Source: an uncultured Collinsella sp.
Lineage (GTDB): Bacteria; Actinomycetota; Coriobacteriia; Coriobacteriales; Coriobacteriaceae
Assembly: GCA_902478885.1 (NCBI GenBank)
Contig: CABSMS010000060.1
Coordinates: 1 to 12,959, forward strand
Reading direction: 5' to 3'
Length of the DNA stretch: 12,959 nt
The first letter of the stretch is position 1. Every line of letters begins with the position of its first letter. A program made the position numbers and the translations under genes. Below, in pieces: positions 1-5,843 of this stretch. The notes under the pieces were generated by a model. It worked only from the letters and a program-made list of their open reading frames with translations, ran no database searches and was not told where the DNA came from.

Positions 1-45
1 ACACAAGGCTATTCGTCGGCAGCGTCAGATGTGTATAAGAGACAG
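1..45 (+). other. Untrimmed Nextera adapter (not biological)
   Basis: Positions 13-45 are the Nextera read-1 adapter, ending in the transposase mosaic end AGATGTGTATAAGAGACAG at 27-45. Positions 1-4 (ACAC) match the end of the P5 oligo and 5-12 (AAGGCTAT) look like an 8-base i5 index. The mirror image lies at 12914-12959. Reading frames running through it begin with the false peptide MCIRDR. Confidence 0.98.
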
Positions 46-832
46 GAACAGCAGACCGCCACATGTAATAGCCCACCAGCTGAACCATATATGGATGCCC
101 CATGCTCTTGCGTGCCGCAAGGTCCGCCGTCTCCGCGTCAACGTAAAGACCAGCGTCTTTGACCGTCTGGATATACGAATCGCGTACCTTGGGCAAAGAG
201 ATCGCCCCCAACGTACGCTGCTGGGCACGCCGCAAAAACGTCACGCTCGGCTCTTCGAGCAGATCGTCAACCATACTGGGTAAGCCGGCAAACACCAGCG
301 CAAGACCACGCTGGTCGCTATCGGGCAAGCCCGTGGCATCCTGGTCTCCGAGCACCTGCTGATAGAGAACGGCAAGAGCCGCCAGTTCCTCGATAGACGC
401 CGATTGTGCCTCGTCAATCGCAAACAGTATGCCCTTGCCTGGACCGAGCCTCTTGAGGCGCTCGTTGACCAGCCCTCGCAACGTCTCGCCCTTTGCTCGC
501 GCCGCCTCGACCGACATCCGACCAAACGACGGACCGAACTCCATTGACGTCACAACGGGTTTATTCGAGCGAAGCGCATCGGCCAAGCGGTCGCATAAGC
601 CAAGCGACGCGGAATCGGAGACAACCGCCCATCCGCGCTCGCTGGCTAGACGTTGCAGCTCCCGCAGGAGAACCGTCTTGCCGCAGCCGCGATTTCCCGT
701 AATGAGCATGAGCCTGCCCGGCGCTCCAGCGCCGTTGTCGAGTCCTTCCTCAAAATCTTCGATGACCGACTCGCGGCCGATGAGTATCGGGGGCCGCTTG
801 CCGGCAGTGGGCTTAAAGGGATTTGGATTCAT
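46..832 (-). CDS. AAA ATPase, ORC/Cdc6-like ATP-binding protein (3' end missing)
   Basis: The frame is open from ATG at 832 to the adapter at 45, giving 262 residues of a protein whose C-terminus is lost. The start is supported by GAGGAG at 839-844 (minus strand), 6 bases upstream. A Walker A motif, GNRGCGKT, lies at about residues 44-51, inside LMLITGNRGCGKTVLLREL. A Walker B/DEAQ box (ILFAIDEAQ) is near residue 140. A sensor-1-like strand (LALVFAGLPSMVDDLL) is near 180, followed by an arginine-rich FLRRAQQRTLG that could hold the Arg finger. GHPYMVQLVGYYMWR near the end resembles the sensor-2 helix of AAA_16/ORC-type ATPases. An ATP-dependent role is well supported, but the substrate and pathway are unknown. 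Neighbours give no clue because the downstream side is cut off. The promoter region holds two sets of repeats. Confidence 0.88.
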
Positions 833-865
833 GTCGGACTCCTCGGATTGGCAAACCCTGGCAAT

Positions 866-899
866 AGTTATACCAACTTGTACCGAGTTATACCAACTT
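866..899 (-). promoter_or_regulatory. Tandem 14-bp direct repeat, probable operator/promoter of the AAA ATPase gene
   Basis: AGTTATACCAACTT occurs at 866-879 and again at 886-899, a 20-bp period or about two helical turns. Each copy has AGTT/AACT half-symmetry. On the minus strand, TTGGTA (896-891), a 17-base spacer and TATAAC (873-868) form a plausible -35/-10 pair, with TATAAC only about 35 bases before the start codon. A regulator bound to the repeats would overlap the promoter, which suggests repression or autoregulation. The repeats are seen; the regulatory role is inference. Confidence 0.6.
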
Positions 900-902
900 A
901 AT

Positions 903-954
903 CTGACAAAGGGACTGACAATTTGTCACACTGGCACCAAAACCAATTTGTCAA
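903..954 (-). promoter_or_regulatory. TGACAA/TTGTCA repeat cluster upstream of the AAA ATPase gene
   Basis: CTGACAA occurs at 903-909 and 915-921. A 13-bp palindrome, TGACAATTTGTCA, sits at 916-928. CAATTTGTCA recurs at 919-928 and 944-953, 25 bases apart. On the minus strand 954-949 reads TTGACA, a perfect -35, but no good -10 lies 16-18 bases beyond it. The density of the repeated half-site suggests an upstream operator array distinct from the one at 866-899. Confidence 0.45.
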
Positions 955-965
955 GGGCTAGAGGA

Positions 966-1002
966 CCAGAAAACCTACCATTTCTACCCCGTCCCCTAAT
1001 GG
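966..1002 (-). repeat. Copy 1 of a dispersed intergenic repeat, at the 3' end of the Tet-like gene
   Basis: The plus strand reads CCAGA, then AAACCTACCA at 971-980, ten variable bases, then GTCCC at 991-995. The same blocks with the same internal spacing occur at 5798-5829. In both places the element lies at the stop codon of a minus-strand gene; here it overlaps the TAG at 996-998. Unlike copy 2, this copy forms no long stem, so it is not an obvious terminator. Confidence 0.5.
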
Positions 1003-3005
1003 CACATGTGGCCGAAAAAGGCGGCGTCTGCTGCTCGCCAGGGGCGGAAGGTGGAGGGATCGACCTTTACGTGCGCCGCGGCGGGTACGTCGTACCATTT
1101 GACCGCGTAACCGGCGCCGTGGGAGCAAAAGACCGAATCGAGCGTGTTGGGCAGATCGGCCTCGGGCTCATAGGCGGCCGTCTCGATGACGCACTCGGCA
1201 TCATGGCAAGCCGCATAGCCGGCGAACTCTAGGTACAGATGCCCACGACCACTCGTATAGGCGGCCACCTCCAGCGCGTAATCCTGCACCTCAGATGCCG
1301 GCACGCGACCCACAAGCTTCGCCCGGTCTCCCGCCATCGTCGGCGGCTCGTACTCGGCACCCATGCGCGTGGCATCCGAGAGTGCCCGGCCCACGCACTC
1401 CCCCGGCACCTCGAGCTCAAAGTGGTACCACGGCTCCAGCAACACGGCTGCGCCGGCCTCACGCACCCGCATCAAACCCTGGCGAATCGCGCGGTACGTG
1501 GCCTGGCGAAAATCGCCGCCCTCGGTGTGCTTGGCATGCGCGCGACCGCCCGTGAGCGTAATGCGAATATCGGTGATGGGCGAGCCGGTCAGCACGCCCA
1601 GGTGATCGCGCTCCATGGCGTTGGTGAGCGCCAGACGTTGCCAGTTAAGATCGAGCTCGTCGGTCGAGGTCACGGTGCCAAACTGCACGCCCGAACCCGC
1701 CGGCAACGGCTCCAAGCGCAGATGCACCTCGGCATAGTGGCGCAGTGGCTCAAAGTGGCCCACGCCCTCGACCGGCTGCGAAATAGTCTCCTTATAGAGA
1801 ATGCCGCCGGGCTCAAACGCAATCGAAAGACCGAAGCGATCGGCCAGCACCCGCTGCACGACCTCGAGCTGCACGGCGCCCATCAACTGCAGGTGAATCT
1901 GCTCGAGATGCGTATTCCAGCTTACGCCGAGCATGGGATCTTCGTCCGCCAGCTCAGTCAACGCTTTGAACACCGCATGGACATCGTGTTCGCCCGGAAG
2001 CACCGTATAGGTGAGAACTGGCGCAATGACGGGCGCATCGCACGCGGATTCCGCGCCCAAGGCGTCCCCTGGGCGAACGTGCGCAAGACCCGTCACGGCA
2101 CAAATACCGCCAGCAGCAACTTCTTGGGCAAGCTCATACTTCTCGCCGTTATAGATGCGGACCTGATCGACCTTCTGCTCCCATGCCTCGGCACCGGAAC
2201 GTCCGTCAATCATCTGCTTGGCATGCAGCGTGCCACCGGTCACTTTAACCCAAGCCAAGCGCTCGCCGCGATCCCCGCGGCTCACGCGGTAGACGCGCGC
2301 GGCAAACTCTGGGAGCCACGTCTGTTCGCGCATCAGCGCGCATATGCCATCCAGCAGCTCGTCCACGCCTTGGTCCTTGAGCGCCGAGCCCGCAAAGCAG
2401 GGAAACAACTTTCGCTCTGCGACCAGCCGCGAAAGCGTGGCAGTCGAAAGCTCCCCTGCGTCGAGAAACTCCTCGAGCGCTTCCTCGTCTAACGCAGCAG
2501 CATCCTCCTGAACGGCCCCGCCCGCCAGCAGTTCGTCGGCATCCAGGCAGCCCTTGGAAAGACGCTGTTCGAGTTGTGCCAGCAAAACATCGCGGCCGGG
2601 ATTCTCCAAATCGATCTTGTTGATAAAGATGAACGTCGGAATGTCATAGCGTGCAAGCAGGCGCCACAGGGTTTCGGTGTGCCCCTGCACGCCATCATTG
2701 GCGCCCACAACCAAAATCGCATAGTCGAGCGCGCGCAATGTGCGCTCCGCCTCGGCAGAAAAATCGACATGCCCCGGTGCATCCACGAGCATGACGTGGG
2801 TATCGCCATGGTCGAGCACGGCCTGCGACGAGAAAATCGTAATGCCGCGCTCGCGCTCAATCTCGTTCGTATCCAGGTGCGAATCGCCATCGTCCACGCG
2901 GCCGCGCTTGCGGATGCGACCCGCGTTGAACAGCATGGCCTCGGCCAACGTGGTCTTGCCGGCATCGACATGCGCCAAGATTCCAACGACCGCTTGCTTC
3001 GACAT
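996..3005 (-). CDS. Tet(M)/EF-G-like translational GTPase, probably not a tetracycline-resistance protein
   Basis: 669 residues. Start at ATG 3005, which has AAGAGGAG close upstream; an ATG 23 codons earlier lacks this support. The GTPase domain shows G1 AHVDAGKT (11-18), G2 RERGITI (51-57), G3 DAPGH (75-79), G4 NKID (129-132) and a G5-like SAL. Domains II-V follow in EF-G/Tet(M) order, with C-terminal similarity to Tet(M), e.g. a PASEVQDY-like segment. Tet(M) is about 639 residues; this protein is longer, with a C-terminal tail containing SVFCSHGAGYAVKW. The domain IV tip where Tet(M) has YSPVS to displace tetracycline reads HAKHTEGGDF (490-499). The family is often annotated as ribosomal protection, but loss of that loop argues for a ribosome-associated GTPase of unknown purpose. 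It is apparently monocistronic, with no resistance gene or mobile element beside it. Confidence 0.85.
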   Translation of the reverse strand: MSKQAVVGILAHVDAGKTTLAEAMLFNAGRIRKRGRVDDGDSHLDTNEIERERGITIFSSQAVLDHGDTHVMLVDAPGHVDFSAEAERTLRALDYAILVVGANDGVQGHTETLWRLLARYDIPTFIFINKIDLENPGRDVLLAQLEQRLSKGCLDADELLAGGAVQEDAAALDEEALEEFLDAGELSTATLSRLVAERKLFPCFAGSALKDQGVDELLDGICALMREQTWLPEFAARVYRVSRGDRGERLAWVKVTGGTLHAKQMIDGRSGAEAWEQKVDQVRIYNGEKYELAQEVAAGGICAVTGLAHVRPGDALGAESACDAPVIAPVLTYTVLPGEHDVHAVFKALTELADEDPMLGVSWNTHLEQIHLQLMGAVQLEVVQRVLADRFGLSIAFEPGGILYKETISQPVEGVGHFEPLRHYAEVHLRLEPLPAGSGVQFGTVTSTDELDLNWQRLALTNAMERDHLGVLTGSPITDIRITLTGGRAHAKHTEGGDFRQATYRAIRQGLMRVREAGAAVLLEPWYHFELEVPGECVGRALSDATRMGAEYEPPTMAGDRAKLVGRVPASEVQDYALEVAAYTSGRGHLYLEFAGYAACHDAECVIETAAYEPEADLPNTLDSVFCSHGAGYAVKWYDVPAAAHVKVDPSTFRPWRAADAAFFGHMCH

Positions 3006-3120
3006 GGCTCTCCTCTTATTGCAAGCCCATCGCACGCGGCAACGGGCGTTCACGCTCCACACTGGATGATACAATTTACGGGCCGGCGGGCGAAGCGGGC
3101 CCTATCCCCCGACCGAGCTC

Positions 3121-3149
3121 ATCGCCCCGCGTTGCCGCGCGGCGATTTT
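3121..3149 (+). terminator. GC-rich hairpin followed by T4 (plus-strand terminator-like)
   Basis: Arms ATCGCCCCGCG (3121-3131) and CGCGCGGCGAT (3136-3146) pair with a single C-C mismatch around the loop TTGC, and T-rich bases follow up to 3149. The polarity suits plus-strand transcription, yet no plus-strand gene precedes it. A TACAAT box at 3070-3075 could start a short transcript ending here. Confidence 0.45.
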
Positions 3150-3193
3150 CGTAGGTTCGCGCCTTGCGAAAGCCGGCTTGCAAATCAGCGCAG

Positions 3194-3230
3194 CGAACGA
3201 AAATGGCCCCGCCCGGGCCATTTTCGTTCG
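3194..3230 (-). terminator. Perfect 16-bp hairpin downstream of the GNAT gene
   Basis: Arms at 3194-3209 and 3215-3230 are perfectly complementary around a 5-base loop. Each arm has GGGCC next to the loop, then an A4/T4 block, then CGTTCG. It lies 28 bases past the stop of the GNAT gene and before the Tet-like gene on the same strand, so it likely separates the two transcripts. The T-tract is inside the stem rather than after it, which makes it symmetric and possibly bidirectional. Confidence 0.65.
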
Positions 3231-3258
3231 TGCGAATTGTTGACACGCGCCCCTGCTT

Positions 3259-3750
3259 TTACGCCTCGCGCAGCCAATCGAACGCGACACGCGCCGTGCC
3301 GCCGGACACATAGACGATACCGGCGCGCTCAAAGCCAGCCTTTAAGATGGCACCCTGCATGGGCAGGTTGTCCTGATGCGTGTCGATGCGCAGGTGATCG
3401 GCACGCTCCTTGGCAAAGGCAAACATCGCAGCCGCGATACCGTGCACGGTGCCGTCGGATGCCACACGGTGCAGCACGGCGTACGGAGCGTCGCTACGCC
3501 ATTGACCGTCCTCAATTGCGTCATAGCACTCGTCCGGACCCGGCAAAAAGGCAAACGTCGCCACCACGCGGCCGTCGACTTCGCACACATAGCTGCCACC
3601 GGCGGCGATATCGGCAGTCAGCTGCTCGGCAGAAGGCGTGCCCTCGGGCCACTGCGTGGCGTTGCCATGCGCACGCATAAAGGCGCGGGCCGCGCCATAG
3701 ATAGCCATGACGGCGGGAATGTCGGTATCGAGGGTTTTTCTGATCATCAC
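3259..3750 (-). CDS. GNAT family N-acetyltransferase
   Basis: 163 residues, typical for a single-domain GNAT enzyme that transfers acetyl from acetyl-CoA to an amine; the substrate is unknown. The N-terminus (IRKTLDTDIPAVMAIYGAAR) is the usual first strand and helix. The core runs through YVCEVDGRVVATFAF, then the acceptor-site strand and AVLHRVASDGTVHGIAAAMF, the motif A/pyrophosphate loop region. RIDTHQDNLPMQGAILKAGFERAGIVYV is motif B, with the DN-x-x-MQ-x-x-x-x-K-x-GF signature. Two starts are possible: GTG 3750, 7 bases after GAGG, or ATG 3747, 10 bases after it; spacing favours the GTG slightly. It is transcribed divergently from the 100-residue zinc-binding-like protein gene over a symmetric promoter region, and a strong hairpin follows its stop. 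Confidence 0.9.
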   Translation of the reverse strand: MMIRKTLDTDIPAVMAIYGAARAFMRAHGNATQWPEGTPSAEQLTADIAAGGSYVCEVDGRVVATFAFLPGPDECYDAIEDGQWRSDAPYAVLHRVASDGTVHGIAAAMFAFAKERADHLRIDTHQDNLPMQGAILKAGFERAGIVYVSGGTARVAFDWLREA

Positions 3751-3768
3751 GCGGCGACCTCACGTTTA

Positions 3769-3800
3769 TTGGTATCACTTTGATTGAGCAATGATACCAA
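3769..3800. promoter_or_regulatory. Symmetric divergent promoter/operator (perfect 9-bp inverted repeat)
   Basis: TTGGTATCA (3769-3777) and TGATACCAA (3792-3800) are perfect inverted copies 14 bases apart, exactly between two divergent genes. On each strand the layout is TTGGTA, 17 bases, TGATAC, so the same element could act as an overlapping promoter or operator in both directions. The -10 match is weak, so an operator is at least as likely. The core TTGGTAT recurs in the repeats at 866-899. Confidence 0.55.
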
Positions 3801-3818
3801 CGTTTGGAGAGGGGCGCG

Positions 3819-4121
3819 ATGCAGATGGGAAGCAAAAAGCGAGCCGCCTGGTCAAAGGCCAAAAGCGAGTTTTTGAGCGCTGCTACCGGCGGCGATATGA
3901 GCGACCTGTTTGCACGCGAGGACGAGCGCCGCGACGCCCTGGACGCCGAGCGCGATGAAGCCTGGCGCTACAAGTCGTGCGAACGCAAAAACCGTTACGA
4001 CACACGCGCCGAGGCCGAGGCCGTTATGGCCGACTGCGAAAACCGCGGGCGGCGTGGTTTGGCCTGCTACAAATGCGAATACTGCGGTGGCTGGCACCTG
4101 ACATCGCACCCATGGAAATAG
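3819..4121 (+). CDS. Small putative zinc-binding protein (100 residues), function unknown
   Basis: Start at ATG 3819, preceded by GGAGAGGGG; an in-frame TTG at 3804 overlaps the ribosome site and is less likely. The N-terminal half is charged and probably helical (EDERRDALDAERDEAWRY). The C-terminal half has C54 in a SCERKNRY segment, then C83, C86 and C89 in CYKCEYCGGWHLTS, then H93 and H97. The C-x2-C-x3-H group with C54 looks like a small zinc site. The pattern C-x2-K-x2-Y ... Y-x-C-x2-C-x2-WHLT recalls small phage and actinobacterial hypothetical proteins, from memory. No function can be assigned. It is divergent from the GNAT gene and shares its control region. A GC-rich stretch follows (GGCGCC at 4122-4141) but no clear terminator. 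Confidence 0.8.
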   Translation: MQMGSKKRAAWSKAKSEFLSAATGGDMSDLFAREDERRDALDAERDEAWRYKSCERKNRYDTRAEAEAVMADCENRGRRGLACYKCEYCGGWHLTSHPWK

Positions 4122-4169
4122 GCGCCGCATCGGCACGGCGCCGGCAAAGCGCCGGTCATCGCACGCAAG

Positions 4170-4874
4170 CTACGGGCGCGGCGGCACCAAAACATCGTAG
4201 CGAACGGCCTTGCCCGCAAGCTGATAGCTCGGCTTAACGCCAGCAAGCAGCGGCCCCTTCACCGGCCGCTTGATAACGACCTTGCGTGGGTGCACCGCAA
4301 GCGCGGCTTCGACCAGCGCCTCCTCATCGGCACACGGCTGTTCCAGATGGTGCAGGAGTTGGAACTTCTTTTTAACCGCCGCGCTCTTGGTGCGCCCGGG
4401 AAACATGGGGTCCAGATACACCACGTCAGGAGCGGTGAGCTCGCCCTGCCCGATCAGCTCAGCTGTATGGCGAAGGCCGGCAATGCTGTCCTCGCCCGCA
4501 TGTAAGCGCATGCGCGCCACGGCTGTCGCAAGCGCCGGATCATCTGCCGCGCGATCCAAGGCATCCTTGAGGAGCGCCGCGATCACGCAATCCTGCTCAT
4601 ACAGATCGACGGTAAAGCCCGCGACCGCCAGCAGCAGCGAATCCTCGCCAAAGCCTGCCGTGGCGTCAATCGCCCATGGGCTCTCGATGCCTTTTGCGCG
4701 CGCAGCCTTTACCAGCAGTTCTTGCTGCAGACGGCCCTGCTTGAGCCGTGGAAGCATGCGGCCAAAATCGGCACGCAGCTCCATCGTGCCGTCGGTGAGC
4801 GTGAGGCCCTCGGGTGTCCTGGTTAACTCGAGCCCTGCCGCCCGAGCAACAGAAAAGGGATCGACGACGCCCAT
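4170..4874 (-). CDS. rsmJ: 16S rRNA (guanine-N2)-methyltransferase RsmJ
   Basis: 234 residues, close to E. coli RsmJ (about 250), which makes m2G1516 in 16S rRNA using SAM. The SAM-binding motif I is DATAGFGEDS (70-79), matching the DATAGLGRD of RsmJ. The acidic motif LYEQD with VIAALLKDAL follows. The catalytic-region motif VVYLDPMFP (151-159) is followed by the family signature KSAAVKKKF. RKVVIKRP near residue 200 matches the KRVVVKRP of RsmJ. Start at ATG 4874, with AAGGAG 5 bases upstream. The 47-residue membrane protein gene lies 63 bases upstream on the same strand with no convincing terminator between, so they may be co-transcribed. Confidence 0.93.
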   Translation of the reverse strand: MGVVDPFSVARAAGLELTRTPEGLTLTDGTMELRADFGRMLPRLKQGRLQQELLVKAARAKGIESPWAIDATAGFGEDSLLLAVAGFTVDLYEQDCVIAALLKDALDRAADDPALATAVARMRLHAGEDSIAGLRHTAELIGQGELTAPDVVYLDPMFPGRTKSAAVKKKFQLLHHLEQPCADEEALVEAALAVHPRKVVIKRPVKGPLLAGVKPSYQLAGKAVRYDVLVPPRP

Positions 4875-4937
4875 GGGTACTCCTTAACAAGCAAAACGAA
4901 TACGTGAGCGCCGTTTATGTCGGCACCCAACCGTCCG

Positions 4938-5081
4938 CTATTGTCCCACATGCGACATGGCCCACAGCATCCCAATGCAAAGCACCGCCATCAATCCCGT
5001 GCACACGGCAGCGATCACAGAATCACCCATGCGCCTTCCCAACGACTGCGGCTCACGCACTTGCCCGGCTCCGTACATCAT
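4938..5081 (-). CDS. 47-residue single-pass membrane protein, unknown function
   Basis: A short frame with start at ATG 5081 (or the adjacent ATG 5078) preceded by AAGGAGGAGCC, one of the best ribosome sites in the window. The protein begins MMYGAGQVREPQSLGRRMGD, a polar and basic segment, then has one hydrophobic helix at about residues 21-42 (SVIAAVCTGLMAVLCIGMLW) and ends AMSHVGQ. The basic residues before the helix suggest the N-terminus is inside. No family is recognised. It precedes rsmJ by 63 bases on the same strand. Evidence is the ribosome site plus membrane-helix composition; homologues were not checked. Confidence 0.68.
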   Translation of the reverse strand: MMYGAGQVREPQSLGRRMGDSVIAAVCTGLMAVLCIGMLWAMSHVGQ

Positions 5082-5240
5082 GGCTCCTCCTTGAGACCAA
5101 CTCTTACCATGGACCCATCATCGCAGCGCCGCGCATACGCTGCCATCGATTTGACTTACGCCCAGCTTTCCTTTTTGAAAGGTTGGGTTTGGCTGCGCGG
5201 GCTCAATGCGCTTTCAAACGCATGCATCGCCGCGTTGAAC

Positions 5241-5246
5241 TACAAT
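5241..5246 (+). promoter_or_regulatory. TACAAT -10 box of the 4-TM protein gene
   Basis: TACAAT lies 67 bases upstream of the ATG at 5314. No strong -35 is visible at 16-18 bases. The same hexamer precedes ung (10223-10228) and also occurs at 3070-3075, so it may be the local sigma-A preference. The rest of 5091-5240 holds no gene I can support. Confidence 0.4.
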
Positions 5247-5313
5247 GTGCTTCACCATATGTGCAGTACATTGGGTGCGCCAAGTTGGCGTACTCGTATC
5301 GAAAGGACCCGCC

Positions 5314-5715
5314 ATGAGCTTCACTCGCAAGACTCTCAAAATCCTTGCTCTCATCTACTTTGTTTTGGGCATCGCCAGCCTCGTCACCGCCGGCGTCGGT
5401 ATCGCCACGGGCGGTCTCGATTCCACGTACGGTTCGTACGCCACGCTCGCAGCGGTCGTGCTTATCGCCAAGGGTCTCGTCGACCTTGCCGCAGGCGTCG
5501 CCGGTATCAAGGGCGCCAACAAGCCTTCGCAGGTGGACGGCGCGTTTAAGCTCGGTATTGTTGCCGCGGTCGCCACGCTTGCCCAAGCGGTGCTCACGCT
5601 TCCCGCGTTTGGCGGCGACGCCATCAACTTTGGCGCCTTTGTCATCGTGGTGTACGACCTGTTCTTTGTTCAGCAGGCACACGCCGTTAAGGCCGAGAAC
5701 AAAGACCGCCTATAA
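5314..5715 (+). CDS. Small integral membrane protein with four TM helices, unknown function
   Basis: 133 residues, from ATG 5314 with AAAGGA upstream. Four hydrophobic segments are visible: about 8-32 (LKILALIYFVLGIASLVTAG), 42-66 (YATLAAVVLIAKGLVDLAAG), 78-100 (FKLGIVAAVATLAQAVLTLP) and 105-124 (INFGAFVIVVYDLFFVQQAH). The N-terminus (MSFTRKTLK) is basic, so it is likely inside, and the tail (AVKAENKDRL) is also polar. No catalytic or metal motif is evident and I do not recognise a family. It is a single gene with its own TACAAT box and a strong terminator after the stop, so probably monocistronic. The first helix could be misread as a signal peptide, but three more follow. Confidence 0.8.
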   Translation: MSFTRKTLKILALIYFVLGIASLVTAGVGIATGGLDSTYGSYATLAAVVLIAKGLVDLAAGVAGIKGANKPSQVDGAFKLGIVAAVATLAQAVLTLPAFGGDAINFGAFVIVVYDLFFVQQAHAVKAENKDRL

Positions 5716-5753
5716 GCGCTCGCTTCTCATAACCTCTGCAGCCAAGCAACTAA

Positions 5754-5789
5754 AAAGGGCCGATCGCGCATCTCCGCGGTCGGCCCTTT
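5754..5789 (+). terminator. Strong terminator of the 4-TM protein gene
   Basis: Arms 5754-5768 and 5775-5789 (AAAGGGCCGATCGCG with CGCGGTCGGCCCTTT) form a 15-bp stem with one T-G wobble and a 6-base loop. The T-run is short and partly in the stem. It lies 38 bases past the stop at 5715. Confidence 0.85.
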
Positions 5790-5797
5790 ACGTTTGC

Positions 5798-5842
5798 CCA
5801 GATAAAACCTACCAAAATAAACCTGTCCCTTTTTGGCAGGTT
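5798..5842 (-). terminator. Terminator of rlmA, and copy 2 of a dispersed repeat
   Basis: Arms 5806-5817 (AACCTACCAAAA) and 5831-5842 (TTTTGGCAGGTT) form a 12-bp stem with one mismatch. On the minus strand a T-rich TTATC follows, and the stem begins 1 base after the rlmA stop at 5844. The blocks CCAGA-AAACCTACCA-N10-GTCCC match 966-995, so this is also a repeat copy. Confidence 0.75.
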
Positions 5843-5843
5843 G

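Noticed and set aside
866..954. CRISPR array
   Set aside because: Only two or three short repeats of 10-14 bases, with no regular 30-base spacers and no cas genes.
1239..2492. 417-codon plus-strand open frame opposite the Tet-like gene
   Set aside because: It is a shadow of a gene with strong GTPase motifs; no plausible start site or domain.
996..3005. Acquired tetracycline-resistance gene on a mobile element
   Set aside because: The displacement loop is absent, base composition matches the neighbours, and no integrase, transposase or leader peptide is nearby.
3006..3074. 23-codon N-terminal extension of the Tet-like protein
   Set aside because: The family begins just before GILAHVDAGKTT, and a strong GAGGAG precedes the inner ATG at 3005.
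4122..4157. Terminator after the small zinc-protein gene
   Set aside because: GGCGCC copies and CCGGC/GCCGG can form short stems, but there is no long arm pair and no T-run.
5109..5549. Plus-strand frame beginning ATGGACCCATCA upstream of the 4-TM gene
   Set aside because: It runs through the TACAAT box and into the 4-TM gene in another frame, turning into Arg/His-rich sequence, and has no ribosome site.
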